From the NCBI RefSeq assembly GCF_019222765.1, contig NZ_CP078145.1:3534001-3598000 (forward strand): a stretch of DNA of 64,000 nucleotides, in the 5' to 3' direction. The notes under the pieces are model-generated. The model saw only the letters and a list, made by a program, of their open reading frames with translations. It had not been told where the DNA came from and did not search any database. Source of the stretch: Nocardia iowensis (GTDB lineage Bacteria > Actinomycetota > Actinomycetes > Mycobacteriales > Mycobacteriaceae). The translations under genes and the position numbers were made by a program. Shown here piece by piece: positions 1 to 10,411 of the stretch (position 1 is its first letter; the number at the start of each line of letters is the position of its first letter).

Positions 1-844
1 TGCCGCCCCAGGGATAGCCGAGTAGCGGAATAGCGGACCCGTGCACCACCCGGGCAGCCGCGGCGCAGGCGGCGAGCAGGACGGGGAAGGCAGTCGCCCG
101 CCCGCCGTCCGTAATCGGCAACCGATGCAGGGCGGACCCGACCGTCCTATCGTCCCCGCGCGGGCCCGGGCCACCGGGCCTGATGTCGGCGAGGCGTCGC
201 ATCCAATAGTCGACCGAGCGCGTGCCCGACGCGCGTTCCTCCACTGCCAGTTGGGTATTCACGCTTTCGCGGTACTCCGCCACCGACGAGACGGCGATCG
301 CCCCTGGCCCGAGACCCGCCCGATAGGCGGTGGAGAGATCACCCAGTATCCGGCCCAACGACTGTTCGTCACACGCGGCATGGTCCAGGACGATCGCCAG
401 AATCTCCGTGGCGTTCGCGATGTCCTCCGCGAGGAACAACCGCAACGGTGGTCCCGCGGCCTCCCATCCGGCCAGCGCCCGGGGCAGGGCGTCGTCGACG
501 GTCTCCTCGGGGGCGGGCACCACGCGGATCACGGGGACGGCGGGGTCGTCGACCAGACGCAGGACCGGCGTACCCCGCAGCACTGCGGGACGGGCCCGCA
601 ACGCCGGGTGGGTGGCCGCCAAATAACCTGCGGCGCAAGCCAACCGGTCTGCGTCGACGGTGCCGTGGGGGAAAGAGAAGAACAGCGGGACGAGATCGGG
701 CCGCCCGCCCGGCCTGAGGTGACGGGCAAGCAGGAATCGGCGTTGGGCACCGGTGACCGGGAGTATTCGGGCCGGGTCGCCGCTCTCGGCCACCTGCCGG
801 TATCGGGCGAGGTATCCAGCGGTGATGCTGATATGTGAAGTCAT
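1..844 (-). CDS. Condensation-domain protein, cut by the left edge
   Basis: The frame starts with ATG at 844 and runs open to the window edge (about 281 codons seen). It reads like the N-terminal half of an NRPS-type condensation domain. An early TGAQRRFLL stretch (residues 31-39) matches the C1 core, and LDHAACDE (about 153-160) sits where the HHxxxDG active site belongs. The second His and the Asp are kept, but the first His is Asp and the final Gly is Glu. Its ATG overlaps the stop of the exporter upstream (ATGA), so the two are probably translated together. Such stand-alone proteins acylate or esterify natural products or cell-wall lipids. The substrate cannot be judged, and the rest of the gene and perhaps of a cluster lies to the left. 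Confidence 0.75.
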   Translation of the reverse strand, partial: MTSHISITAGYLARYRQVAESGDPARILPVTGAQRRFLLARHLRPGGRPDLVPLFFSFPHGTVDADRLACAAGYLAATHPALRARPAVLRGTPVLRLVDDPAVPVIRVVPAPEETVDDALPRALAGWEAAGPPLRLFLAEDIANATEILAIVLDHAACDEQSLGRILGDLSTAYRAGLGPGAIAVSSVAEYRESVNTQLAVEERASGTRSVDYWMRRLADIRPGGPGPRGDDRTVGSALHRLPITDGGRATAFPVLLAACAAAARVVHGSAIPLLGYPWGG

Positions 845-2193
845 AGCGATGAGGACGTCCGTCTCGAAGACTGCATCGACCGGTCCGCATCGGCAGCCGG
901 ATCGGGAAGATCCCGCAGTCGACGTAACGGGGAAAGCAGCAAAGGCACGGGCACGGCGAGCATTCCGACCGCGCACACCCAGACGGCCGTGCGCGGCCCG
1001 GCCGCTCCCGCGATGGCACCTCCGGCCAGCGCGCCGAGCGGCATCGTGCCCCAGACCATGAAGCGCAGTGTGGCGTTGACGCGCCCCAGCAGCTCATCGG
1101 GACACAACAATTGGCGGAAGCTGACCTGAGCCACGTTGTAGACCACCGCACCGAAGAAGACGACACCCGAACCGAGCGCGAACCAACCGGCCACCGCGCC
1201 GTGCCCGGCCAGCGGCCACAGCAGCGCGAACGGGCCCGTGACAACCGTCGACAGCCAGATGACCCTGGCCTGCCCGACCATCCGGGCTGCCGCCCCGGCG
1301 AACAGCGCACCGCCGAGTCCACCCACCGCCGCCGCCGAAAGCAGCAATCCCAAAGCGGCAGGAGGCAATTCGAGGACGCGGACGAGGAAAACCGTCTGGA
1401 CCGAGACCAACATAGCCGTGAAGAAGTTCGCCACCGCTGTCGCCATGGCGATCATGCGCAGGATCCGGTGCCGCGCAACGAAGGCGATACCCTCGGCCAC
1501 CTGGCTGCGCAATGAGAGGCCCGGCGTAGGTTCCGGTTGCGGCTCGCGCGTGCGGATACCTCGCAGGAACAGTGCCGACGCCAGGTAGCCGAGCGCGTTC
1601 GCCAGGATCGTCAGCGGCGCTCCCAACACCTGCACCAGCCAGCCACCCAGTCCGGGCCCGGCCACCTGGGCCGCCGACCGTGCCGTCTCCAAAGCCCCAT
1701 TGCCCGCGACCAATTGGTCCCGCGGCAGCAGACGCGGCAGATAGCTCTGATGCGCGACATCGAAGAACACCGTCGCGACACCGGTAGTCAGTGCTACCAC
1801 GTATAGCTGCACCATGGTGAGCCTCCCGGCCACGGTCGCCAGCGGAACGCTGACCATCACCGCCGCGCGCACCAGATCCGCCCGGATGAGGATCGGCAGC
1901 CGCCGCATCCGATCCACCCACGCTCCGGCGGGAAGCCCGATCAGCAGGAACGCGGCGGTCTCTGCGGCGGTCAGCAGGCCCACCTCGAAAGCGGACGCCT
2001 CCAGGTAGACCACGGCGACCAGCGGTAGCGCCACCAGGGTCACGTGCGCGCCGACCTGACTCACCGCAGCTCCGCCGAGTAACAGCCGAAAGTCGCGGTG
2101 GCGCAACGGCCTGCGATAGGCAATCGACCGAAATGTGAACCTGCGTTGATGCTCGCGGGCGATGTTCAACTTGTCAACTTCGCTGCGTATCAC
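841..2193 (-). CDS. MFS exporter, DHA3/EntS type
   Basis: A 450-residue membrane protein with about 12 hydrophobic segments. The first cytoplasmic loop carries WVDRMRRLPILI, the MFS_3/enterobactin-exporter form of the conserved loop. The start is GTG at 2193 with AGAAGGG about nine bases upstream. It ends in an ATGA overlap with the condensation-domain gene, so it probably exports that protein's product. The family contains siderophore and macrolide efflux pumps. Substrate is inferred only from the neighbour. A TTGACA-type dyad element lies about 110 bp upstream and points at this gene. Confidence 0.85.
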   Translation of the reverse strand: MIRSEVDKLNIAREHQRRFTFRSIAYRRPLRHRDFRLLLGGAAVSQVGAHVTLVALPLVAVVYLEASAFEVGLLTAAETAAFLLIGLPAGAWVDRMRRLPILIRADLVRAAVMVSVPLATVAGRLTMVQLYVVALTTGVATVFFDVAHQSYLPRLLPRDQLVAGNGALETARSAAQVAGPGLGGWLVQVLGAPLTILANALGYLASALFLRGIRTREPQPEPTPGLSLRSQVAEGIAFVARHRILRMIAMATAVANFFTAMLVSVQTVFLVRVLELPPAALGLLLSAAAVGGLGGALFAGAAARMVGQARVIWLSTVVTGPFALLWPLAGHGAVAGWFALGSGVVFFGAVVYNVAQVSFRQLLCPDELLGRVNATLRFMVWGTMPLGALAGGAIAGAAGPRTAVWVCAVGMLAVPVPLLLSPLRRLRDLPDPAADADRSMQSSRRTSSSL

Positions 2194-2300
2194 GAGATAA
2201 CCCTTCTACCAATATAATTGGCATCGGCACCGCTTACATCAGTTGCTGTACAACAGAGTTCGTATAGGGAAACGGTCACGACATCTGCGCCCCTGACACT

Positions 2301-2340
2301 CGACAAGTCCAGACCGTGCCGTCACGGCACTGTCAAATCC
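2301..2340 (-). promoter_or_regulatory. TTGACC-dyad element, copy A
   Basis: On the minus strand it reads TTGACA, then a GC-rich dyad (GTGCCGTGACGGCAC) and GACTTGTC. The inverted-repeat core covers 2312-2334. It lies about 110 bp before the GTG of the MFS exporter and points toward it. It is one of seven related elements; the 17-bp step from TTGACA to the end of the dyad is the same in all. It could be a promoter with an operator in the spacer or a repeated hairpin. Confidence 0.55.
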
Positions 2341-2664
2341 GAATCAGACTGAGCCATCACGCATTTGGGGCCGCTCTGATCTTGGATCCCGGGTGGCTGT
2401 CAGCTGCTGACGCGATTTGACCGTGTCGAGGCGGCATGGTTTTGACTGTCACCCGAGGCGGTGAGCGTGGCCGATGCCCGGTGGGCGATACGTGATGTGA
2501 GGTCAGCTGATTCAAGGCAGCACGCGCTGAGCACCGGATCCGACGGCAGCGCACTCGTCGAGCTGCTTACCCGTGACCTCTACCTCTGGCCAATGGCAGA
2601 ACCTGACCCAGCTCGCGAAGTCGAAGGGGACTGATATGCAATGCCTTCGGCCCGCAGTGACGGG
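2341..2664. other. Intergenic stretch between exporter and catA
   Basis: No convincing gene was seen here. The only recognisable structure is a plus-oriented copy of the TTGACC dyad at 2417-2446, which has no gene directly after it and may be the relic of a lost gene's control region. Confidence 0.5.
2417..2446 (+). promoter_or_regulatory. TTGACC-dyad element, copy E
   Basis: Plus strand: TTGACC at 2417-2422, a dyad arm GACCGTGTC (2419-2427) opposed to GGCATGGTT (2433-2441), then TTTTGACTGTC. It has the spacing of the other copies but points away from the exporter and has no intact downstream gene. Confidence 0.45.
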
Positions 2665-3516
2665 TCAGACGGGTTCGAGGTCGAAGTCGTATCTGGCGCG
2701 CAACAGGCCGTCGCCGAGACGAACAGGGGCGAGGATGAGCTCGTCCTTGGTGGCGCTCGCGACATCGGAGTCGAGCCAGTCGCCACCCTGGAAGTACAGC
2801 TGGGTGGTGATCTGCCGGTATCCGGTAGCGCAGACCATCAGGTGCAGATGGGCCGGGCGCCAGGGATGCCAGCCCGCGGCGGTGAGGAGTGCGCCGGTGG
2901 GGCCGTCCGTGGGGATCCGGTACGGCGCGGGCCGGACGGTGGTGATCTCGAACCGGCCCTGCTCGTCGGTGGTGATCACGCCACGGAGGTTTCCGTCGGG
3001 AATGTGCGGGGCGAAGCCGGAATAGTAACCGTCGGCGTCGGCCTGCCAGATGTCCACTTCGGCGCCGCCGAGCGGGGTTCCGTCGAGGGCGCGGACCTGG
3101 CCGGTGAGGACGAGGGTGTCGCCCTTCTCGTCGTCACGCTGCGGGAGGGTAGCCGTCGCGGGCAGGCGTTTCTGGCCGGGCAGGTAGTAGGGACCCTGGA
3201 TGGTGCCCTTGGTGCCGTGCTGTGTGCGTTCGGCAATCTTCTCGACCTCGTGCTCGACGAACACATCGAGGAACAGCGGCCATTCTCCGGCCTCGCCGAG
3301 GTCCATCAGCCATTGCTCGGCGGTCCGGAACTCCGGGTAAGTGATCTCGTGGTCGCGGATCACACCCCGGACGGCGTCGACGAGGGCTTGCACGACGGTG
3401 CTGACACGCTGTCGGTCGGCGGGGGCAGGACCGCTCCGGGTGACGCTGGCGCGGAAGGCGGCAGTGGCGTTCGTGCCGGATCCGGCGGCAGTGGGTGACG
3501 CTGGGGAGGTGGTCAT
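2665..3516 (-). CDS. catA: Catechol 1,2-dioxygenase
   Basis: An intradiol ring-cleaving dioxygenase (283 residues) that would convert catechol to cis,cis-muconate. The four Fe(III) ligands of the family are visible: a Tyr in DADGYYSGF (about 165), Tyr199 in PAPYRIPTDGPTG, and His223 and His225 in PAHLHLMV. The N-terminal helical dimerisation region is present and the length is normal. I chose ATG 3516 because AGGAG lies eight bases upstream; the open frame extends further but without homology. No catB or catC lies beside it, so this is an isolated ring-cleavage gene. Hydroxyquinol dioxygenase is the main alternative, but the C-terminal TTQLYFQGGDWLDSD is CatA-like. A degenerate TTGACC dyad lies about 150 bp upstream. 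Confidence 0.9.
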   Translation of the reverse strand: MTTSPASPTAAGSGTNATAAFRASVTRSGPAPADRQRVSTVVQALVDAVRGVIRDHEITYPEFRTAEQWLMDLGEAGEWPLFLDVFVEHEVEKIAERTQHGTKGTIQGPYYLPGQKRLPATATLPQRDDEKGDTLVLTGQVRALDGTPLGGAEVDIWQADADGYYSGFAPHIPDGNLRGVITTDEQGRFEITTVRPAPYRIPTDGPTGALLTAAGWHPWRPAHLHLMVCATGYRQITTQLYFQGGDWLDSDVASATKDELILAPVRLGDGLLRARYDFDLEPV

Positions 3517-3647
3517 GATGTGCTCCTGGGGACCGTTACCGGGAGAGGAATTTTGCGACGGCAGCCAGTGCCTGGTCGAGCTGCGGCGGGACCGGTTGCC
3601 TTGTGCTGCCGCACTCAGCACGGTCTCCGTCGAATCGACCGACAGTG

Positions 3648-3676
3648 TCGGCTGTGACGTAGCGGCATGGTCAAGC
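3648..3676 (-). promoter_or_regulatory. TTGACC-dyad element, copy F (degenerate)
   Basis: The minus strand reads TTGACC (3674-3669) then ATGCCGCTACGTCACAG and CCGACACTGTC. It keeps the TTGACC and ACTGTC ends, but the dyad is imperfect. It points at catA about 155 bp downstream. Confidence 0.4.
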
Positions 3677-3837
3677 ATCCCGGTCGCGACGAGCCGACCG
3701 CCTGCCCCGGCACGACGTGGTCGGCACCGAAGCCTTCGCAGGCACACCGGAGAGCGGCCTGTGAACCCCATCCAACGGTCGAATCCTGCATTTCCACAGG
3801 CGAACTGATCGCCAACCAATACCGCAACGCGATCGCC

Positions 3838-4151
3838 ATGCTCGAAACCCGCTGGCACATCGAAGAATGCTTCCAGCAGGCCAAAAACGAAGCCGGACTC
3901 GACCACTACCAGGTCCGCTCCTGGCGGGCCTGGTACGCGCACGTCACCTTGTCCATGCTCGCCCCGGCCTGGCTCGCAACCTCGAAAACCATTGCTACAA
4001 AAGGGGAACCAGCGCACTCGATGACGGCATGATCGCGCTGACACTACCGGAGATCCGCCGCTTGCTAATCGCGTTCGCCCTGACCCGACACCACCGCCCG
4101 CCGCGGCGGGGTGGTATCACGACCAACCATCCGAAGACGGACGACTCCTGA
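3838..4151 (+). pseudogene. IS701-type transposase, C-terminal remnant
   Basis: The plus strand encodes [20 protein letters not shown] and [17 protein letters not shown], the conserved C-terminal part of IS701-type transposases. After a stop the match resumes in another frame with LTLPEIRRLLIAFALTRHH, the usual tail. The N-terminal two thirds are missing. It is a dead fragment directly upstream of catA, and the first of several IS701 relics in the window. Confidence 0.75.
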
Positions 4152-4183
4152 TCTCGCAAGTCACCGGCCCTATCGCAACCTGA

Positions 4184-5434
4184 TCACCGACCGCTCGTGT
4201 CGTCAGGATTTTGGGCAGTCCGTTCATTATGCGCCGGAAGTGTTTTCGGAGTGCGTCGCCACCCTGGGATGGACAGATAGGTGGCGGCGCGCAGCAACCA
4301 TTCCACGGGACCGTACCTGTGGTAGTGCAACCACCACGCGCTCAACACCAACTGGACGGCATAGGTGAGCAGCCCGATCCCGATCACCGCCGCAGGCGGC
4401 ACCTTGTCGACCAACGCGAAACCGTAACCGGTGTAGATCACCATGAGCACCAACGATTGGAAGATGTAGTTCGTAGCCGCCATCCGGCCGGCAGGCGCCA
4501 AACGGCCCATCAGTGCGGCAGCGCGGGAGGACTGGGTGAGGCAGAGAGCGCCCGCGATATAGGCAAAGGTCATCAGCGGATTGACGAGGTCCTGCACACC
4601 GGCCCAGAAGGACGGCAGCGTGAGCCACGCCATCGCGCCTGCGAAGGTTACTGCCGAGACAGGCAAACCGATCGCCATGCCGCCGACCAATACCCTAGGC
4701 GCCCAACGCCGCAGGAGGTCCCGATCGTCGAACAGTTCCCGCTTGCCGGCAGCCAACCCGACCAGGAACATCCCGAGAGTTGGCACGCTCTTGAACCAGA
4801 TCAGTGCTATGAACTTCGGCGCCAGCCACACCTGGTTGGCGAAGGTGTCCCCGAACGAGCCCGTGTAACCCTCGTGCATCCGCTCGACATCGAAGAGACT
4901 CGCTATCGCGGCGATTCCGGCGCCCTGGTCGCTCGGGATTGTCACCAACACGGACCACAGCACATACAAAACCGCACCGGTGACGAGCGCCGTGCGGGGC
5001 TGCAGATTCTTCAATGCGATCAGAATCAAACACAGGGCTGCGTAGAGCGTGAGGATGTCACCGGTCCACAAGAGAAACGCGTGCGCAAGACCGATTACCA
5101 TCAGCGCCGCACAGCGACGGATCAGACGAGCATTCGCCGATACTCCAGCCCGCTTCGCCGCCGCGATCTGCAAGGTGAATGAGTACCCGAACAGGAACGC
5201 GAACAATAGATAGAACCGGCCCGCGAAGAGCGCCCCGATCAGCCCCCTCACAGCTTGGTCGACTGGACCGTCCCATCGCACCCGCGGTAAGTCGCTCGAG
5301 CCCGTGTATGACCACAATGTCGTCGCGAAGATGACATTGGCGATGAGGATGCCGAACAACGCGAAGCTGCGCAGAATGTCGACCTCGGCGATCCGTCGAT
5401 GCGCGGGGGCGGCAGGTAGAACTGATTCGGGCAT
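4184..5434 (-). CDS. DUF418 (YeiB-like) membrane protein
   Basis: A 416-residue integral membrane protein. It starts with the typical RIAEVDILRSFALFGILIAN segment and has about ten transmembrane helices. The C-terminal DUF418 block is visible as GRMAATNYIFQS, followed by YGPVEWLLRAATY near residue 390. Members of the family occur across actinobacteria and are suspected transporters or acyltransferase-like proteins; no biochemical role can be assigned. GGAGA lies a few bases before the ATG. It stands alone between two IS701 relics. Confidence 0.85.
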   Translation of the reverse strand: MPESVLPAAPAHRRIAEVDILRSFALFGILIANVIFATTLWSYTGSSDLPRVRWDGPVDQAVRGLIGALFAGRFYLLFAFLFGYSFTLQIAAAKRAGVSANARLIRRCAALMVIGLAHAFLLWTGDILTLYAALCLILIALKNLQPRTALVTGAVLYVLWSVLVTIPSDQGAGIAAIASLFDVERMHEGYTGSFGDTFANQVWLAPKFIALIWFKSVPTLGMFLVGLAAGKRELFDDRDLLRRWAPRVLVGGMAIGLPVSAVTFAGAMAWLTLPSFWAGVQDLVNPLMTFAYIAGALCLTQSSRAAALMGRLAPAGRMAATNYIFQSLVLMVIYTGYGFALVDKVPPAAVIGIGLLTYAVQLVLSAWWLHYHRYGPVEWLLRAATYLSIPGWRRTPKTLPAHNERTAQNPDDTSGR

Positions 5435-5712
5435 GCCGAGTCTCCATTCGATGCACGGCCGATTGGGCCGTGTGGAAATTCATTGCACAGGCAGGCGGAA
5501 TGCCATCGACCCTTACACCGGGTCCTTGCAGCGCTCTTGCACCCCACTGGCATGCAGCACCACACCAATTCGGAATACCCGCTCAGCCAACCGGGGTCGA
5601 TCGACGCATGTCCGGAATTCGGCACTACCGGATGCCCTGCGCGGCAGAAGATCTCGCACACGGCACGCGTGGCGACTTGGCCGCAGAACCGCCACCAATA
5701 CTGCAACGGCAT

Positions 5713-5797
5713 TTAGGTGAGTGGTCGTCCTCTGCGCCGGTAGTGGCTCAGTCGGGCTTGGTGTTGTCGGCGGCGGCGCCAGGAGCAGGTAGGCGTG
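5713..5797 (-). pseudogene. IS701-type transposase tail
   Basis: The minus strand ends with WRRRRQHQARLSHYRRRG and a stop at 5713, the usual C-terminus of IS701 transposases. Only about 28 codons remain. It abuts the 3' end of the damaged monooxygenase gene and may mark an old insertion end. Confidence 0.55.
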
Positions 5798-6279
5798 GAC
5801 GGATTACTCAGACAGCCGGGCCATGCGGTGGAGATGGAAATCGGCGTATCCCTTGTCGGCGGCATCTCGCAAGATTGTCTGGTAGACCGAACCGGTGCCG
5901 ATATAGACCATGTAAACGCGGGGTTTACCAGGGATATTGGCGCCGGTATACCAGGAGTCGGCGCTCGGTAGGAGGGTGCGGTCGGCCAGTTCGTTGGTGT
6001 GGGTGACCCATCGGTCCTGCGCATCACGTGTCGGCTCGATCGACACGACATCGTGGGCCCGCATATAGGCGATGCAGTCGCTGATCCAGTTGACATGGTT
6101 CTCGATCGAGATCGGCGTGATCGAGAGCGCGGCCGGGCACTGCGGCCCGGTGATCATGAACAGATTGGGGAAGCTGTGGGTCATGAGACCGAGGTGGGTC
6201 CGTGGGCCCGCCGACCACGCATCGTTGAGGGTGAGTCCGGCTCGGCCGGTGATCCCCATCCGGAGCAGGGGACCGGTCA

Positions 6280-7512
<1,233 letters not shown>

Positions 7513-7539
7513 CTATGCATGTGACCAGTACTCGGACGG

Positions 7540-7573
7540 CAGTCTCGACCGTGCCGCGGCGGCATGGTCAACG
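7540..7573 (-). promoter_or_regulatory. TTGACC-dyad element, copy D
   Basis: Minus strand: TTGACC, then ATGCCGCCGCGGCACGG and TCGAGACTGCC. The dyad arms are GACCGTGCC (7547-7555) and GGCATGGTC (7561-7569). It sits about 35-60 bp before the monooxygenase ATG and points at it. Confidence 0.5.
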
Positions 7574-7712
7574 TTCCGGTCTCGAGGGCTGCAATTCGGC
7601 CGATAGCGCCAGTCTGTAACTCACGCCGCGATCCATCGCGTCGTCCGACCAACTCCGACAGCGCGCCTGCCGCGGGCACAATGTAGTCGGCGCGTCGAAC
7701 TATCGGTGCGGC

Positions 7713-8273
7713 TCATTGGGTGTGCGAGCCCCATGTTTCAGGCAGCGGTTTGTGGTAGATCATGAAGTCGCAAGGTGTGGCCAACAGCGGGGCCAGGTGC
7801 GGATAGCTGTCTTCGAGAGCACCGCGGCGGACGACGCGATAGCCGATGCGGGTGTACCACTCGTCAAGGAACTTCTTCGCCGGATGGGTCCAATCTCTCG
7901 GGACGAGAAGTTCCAATTGCATGGTGTGAGCACCGTTTTCGGCGCTGCGCCGTTCCGCGAACCGGACCAGCTCGCGCCCGATACCGGTACCACGCCGACC
8001 GGGTGCGGCGACCAGCATGCCGAACTCGCCGAGCCCGTCGCCCAGCCGCTGAATCCGCACCGAGCCCACGAGCTCCCCATCCGGATCGCGGGCCACCGCG
8101 ATCTCACCCGCCGCGACGAGATTTGCCACCTCCGCGTGCGTGGTGCGGGCGGCGCCGTCCACCCATATTCCCGCCTCGGCGACCTCGTACACCTGATTGA
8201 TCAGCGCGGTCGGCTCGGCAACCAGCTGGTCCTCGGAAGCCGCTGTGCTCGGAAGCATATCGATGCGAACCAC
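7713..8273 (-). CDS. GNAT-family N-acetyltransferase
   Basis: 186 residues with the acetyl-CoA pyrophosphate loop VAAPGRRGTGIGRELV (about 89-104), preceded by a beta-strand that ends FGML. Single GNAT domain. The start is GTG 8273, with AGGAG about nine bases upstream. The substrate cannot be read from sequence; amines, N-terminal residues or a toxic compound are possible. It stands alone, with a near-perfect copy of the TTGACC dyad about 80 bp upstream. Confidence 0.85.
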   Translation of the reverse strand: MVRIDMLPSTAASEDQLVAEPTALINQVYEVAEAGIWVDGAARTTHAEVANLVAAGEIAVARDPDGELVGSVRIQRLGDGLGEFGMLVAAPGRRGTGIGRELVRFAERRSAENGAHTMQLELLVPRDWTHPAKKFLDEWYTRIGYRVVRRGALEDSYPHLAPLLATPCDFMIYHKPLPETWGSHTQ

Positions 8274-8314
8274 GGCAGTTTCTCCTTACATGAGCGGTAT
8301 ACCGGCCACACACA

Positions 8315-8385
8315 CGCCGGATACGCGACAGTCAAGACCGTGCCGCCGGGGCACGGTCAACTCGCCATCAGACCGCTGCGTCTCG
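8315..8385 (-). promoter_or_regulatory. TTGACC-dyad element, copy B
   Basis: A perfect 9-bp stem with a 5-nt loop: GACCGTGCC (8336-8344), GCCGG, GGCACGGTC (8350-8358). On the minus strand it begins TTGACC and continues TCTTGACTGTC. About 71 bp here match the copy at 18085-18155 at roughly nine bases in ten. It precedes the acetyltransferase start. Confidence 0.65.
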
Positions 8386-8597
8386 ATGTCAGGACAGCAG
8401 GGCTCACAACCGAAAATCCTGCTCGTCTGCGGCCGTCGGGCAGCGTTGCCGCGCAGGAGGAATCGAGCGAGGCGACAATCGCGACCGTGCTGAACGCCGG
8501 CACTCCACCGCGCCTACCGAGCTTGTGTGATCTCGGAATCAGTTGCGCGCGTTTGCGTGTCATCAGTGGATGTGATGTGGATCTTGCAGGGCTGATC
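8386..8597. other. Spacer without a recognisable gene
   Basis: Lies between the acetyltransferase control region and the plus-facing copy G. No frame here has family motifs on either strand. Confidence 0.5.
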
Positions 8598-8634
8598 TTG
8601 ACTATGCCGTCGCGGCGAGGTGTTCGGTGACAGC
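8598..8634 (+). promoter_or_regulatory. TTGACC-dyad element, copy G
   Basis: Plus strand: TTGACT (8598-8603), ATGCCGTCGCGGCGAGG, then TGTTCGGTGACAG. It points at the truncated amidase gene that starts at 8693, so the element follows gene orientation rather than one strand. Confidence 0.45.
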
Positions 8635-8692
8635 CGCGGTCCGGCGTCACCGTTCGCAGAATTGCCAGGTATCGATCTCGGAGGAAGTGAAT

Positions 8693-8842
8693 ATGCAGTA
8701 CCAGGAGCTTTCCGAGCAGACCCGTTGGCTGGATGCGACCGATCAGGCCGCACTCGTCGCGTCGGGGGAGGTGAGACTGCGGCGCCGTGGCGGGACCGCC
8801 GTCCGATGCTGTAGCCCCGGATCAGGCCAGAACCAGGATTAG
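8693..8842 (+). pseudogene. Amidase N-terminal remnant
   Basis: A short frame starting MQYQELSEQTRWLDATDQAA, with GGAGGAAGTGA just upstream. The DAT-x-QAALVASGEV segment is the usual N-terminus of amidase-signature enzymes. Homology stops after about 30 residues and the frame ends at 8842. The downstream sequence (8860-9024) may contain further amidase pieces, but I cannot support them firmly. The good ribosome site suggests an intact gene was lost by deletion. Confidence 0.5.
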
Positions 8843-9148
8843 TGATGCCCGGCCAACACCGCGGGCACTCGGTCCGTGGAAGGGCTTGCCGCGGAATGTG
8901 TTCGAGGTTCATGGCCGATCAGTGCCGGCGTCGGGCTGGAGGCGCTCCGCACGATAATCAGCAGCCTTGTGCGAGGACGATGAGTCAGACCCTGGCCGCG
9001 TTGGCGCGCTTTGTGGAACGCTGACCCGAATAACACGGCACGCAGCCACGACAAGCAGAGCTGGACACGCGGGGGGTGAACGCACCCGCAACGGTGGCGG
9101 ATGTTGCGCGGCAGTGGATCTCGCTTTACACGTCACCCCGAGACCGAC

Positions 9149-9327
9149 CCGGTGTCGGCGTCGGCGCGTTCGGTCACAGCGGAGCCGGGGGACAACTGGC
9201 GTTGGTCGACCCACGCCACGAGCTGTCCTAGGCCTTCCTGCGCCGCTGCTTCCTGTTCCCCGCTCGCGCCGATGCCGACCACCTGCGACTGCTGAGTGCG
9301 CTGGTCACCGCCGCGCAGCAGGCCTGA
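9149..9327 (+). pseudogene. Beta-lactamase-fold serine hydrolase, C-terminal remnant
   Basis: The plus strand encodes GAFGHSGAGGQLALVDP, the HxGxGG block near the C-terminus of class-C beta-lactamase-like esterases (EstB/LpqK type). An in-frame TAG near 9228 interrupts it, and the same frame continues to a stop at 9325-9327. The N-terminal catalytic SxxK and YxN motifs are absent. This is a decayed gene end. Confidence 0.5.
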
Positions 9328-9589
9328 TCGACAACGAGGACGGCGTGAAGTTCTGATAGTGCACGGTGGTTGGATGATCGGTTTCGATCGATCTTCGAAT
9401 CCGATTCTGCAGCTTCTTGACGCACGCAGAAATCTTTGTTTGACTCCAAGGGCGTCGAGCTGTATTCGACGCCCGAGGTGCGCCCAGCCGGTAATCGGTG
9501 AACAACCTGAGCCCGGCCCCAGTCGCCAGGACGGATTCTGATTCCGTCCGAGGCGGGGTCGCCACCCGCAGTAGTCAGTGGGTATCAAG

Positions 9590-10411
9590 ATGAGCATCAA
9601 TCATGTTCGGGTATCGGCCGCAACTGGCTTGGTTGTCGCTTGCGTATCGGTCATCCTCCTCGCTTCGGCCGGGTCGACATCCGCTGCGCCGCCCGTGGCG
9701 CTACCGACGCCGCATGCCGAATTCGATTACCAAATCGGCGCGCCGTACACCCCGCCTCCCGGCGTCAGCGTGATTTCGCGTGACTACACCAAGGAGCCGG
9801 TGCCAGGCGTTTACAACATCTGCTATGTGAACGCATTCCAAACCCAAAAGGGCGCCCAGGGACAGTGGGATCCAGATCTCCTGCTGCGCAACGAGAACGG
9901 TGACGTTATCGAGGATGAGGAATGGGGCGGCGAGGCGATCTTGGATCTGCGCGAGGACGGCAAGCGTAAGCGCATCGCCGCGAAGGTCAACGGCTGGATC
10001 GACATCTGCGCCGCGAAGGGCTTCCAGGGTGTCGAACCCGACAATTACGACAGCTATGAACGGTCGCAAGGTCTGTTCTCCACGAACGAGGCGCAGCTGT
10101 TCATTCAGCTGCTGTCGGCGCACGCACACGATAAGGGTCTGGCGATCGCACAGAAGAACACCTCCGATCTACTCGGCGCCGCCCGAAAGAACGGCCTCGA
10201 CTTCGCCGTCGCCGAAGAATGTGGTCAGTTCGGTGAATGCGACAAATACGCGGCGGCTTTCAATGATCATGTGGTCGTCATCGAATATTCCGCCAAAGGT
10301 CTGGCGGATGCGTGTGCGGATTTCAAGGACCGGCTGAGTATTGTGCGGCGCGACAAGATGGTGACCGCGCCCAATAGCGGCGAATATATCCGCGAAACCT
10401 GCCGCAAGTGA
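9590..10411 (+). CDS. Secreted GH114 endo-alpha-1,4-polygalactosaminidase
   Basis: The first 33 or so residues are a Sec signal peptide (hydrophobic core LVVACVSVILLASAG, cut before APPV). The mature protein is a GH114 barrel: SVISRDYTKEPVPG and VYNICYVNAFQ lead, and GVEPDNYDSY (about 147-156) carries the acidic pair of the family. GH114 enzymes hydrolyse alpha-1,4-linked galactosamine, as in fungal galactosaminogalactan. The start is uncertain: ATG 9590 gives a clean signal peptide, while GTG 9578 adds four residues; neither has a strong ribosome site. The stop overlaps the start of the ABC binding protein (GTGA). It is therefore the secreted first step of an uptake operon. Confidence 0.8.
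   Translation: MSINHVRVSAATGLVVACVSVILLASAGSTSAAPPVALPTPHAEFDYQIGAPYTPPPGVSVISRDYTKEPVPGVYNICYVNAFQTQKGAQGQWDPDLLLRNENGDVIEDEEWGGEAILDLREDGKRKRIAAKVNGWIDICAAKGFQGVEPDNYDSYERSQGLFSTNEAQLFIQLLSAHAHDKGLAIAQKNTSDLLGAARKNGLDFAVAEECGQFGECDKYAAAFNDHVVVIEYSAKGLADACADFKDRLSIVRRDKMVTAPNSGEYIRETCRK

Noticed and set aside
41..838. A 265-codon plus-strand frame at the left edge
   Set aside because: The opposite strand encodes a condensation-domain protein with C1 and HxxxD motifs and a coupled start; the plus frame is only its shadow.
2641..3498. A 285-codon plus-strand frame opposite catA
   Set aside because: The minus strand encodes all iron ligands of an intradiol dioxygenase, so the plus frame is a shadow.
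9578..9589. GTG 9578 as start of the GH114 gene
   Set aside because: Possible, but no ribosome site and no gain in the signal peptide; ATG 9590 was preferred with low certainty.
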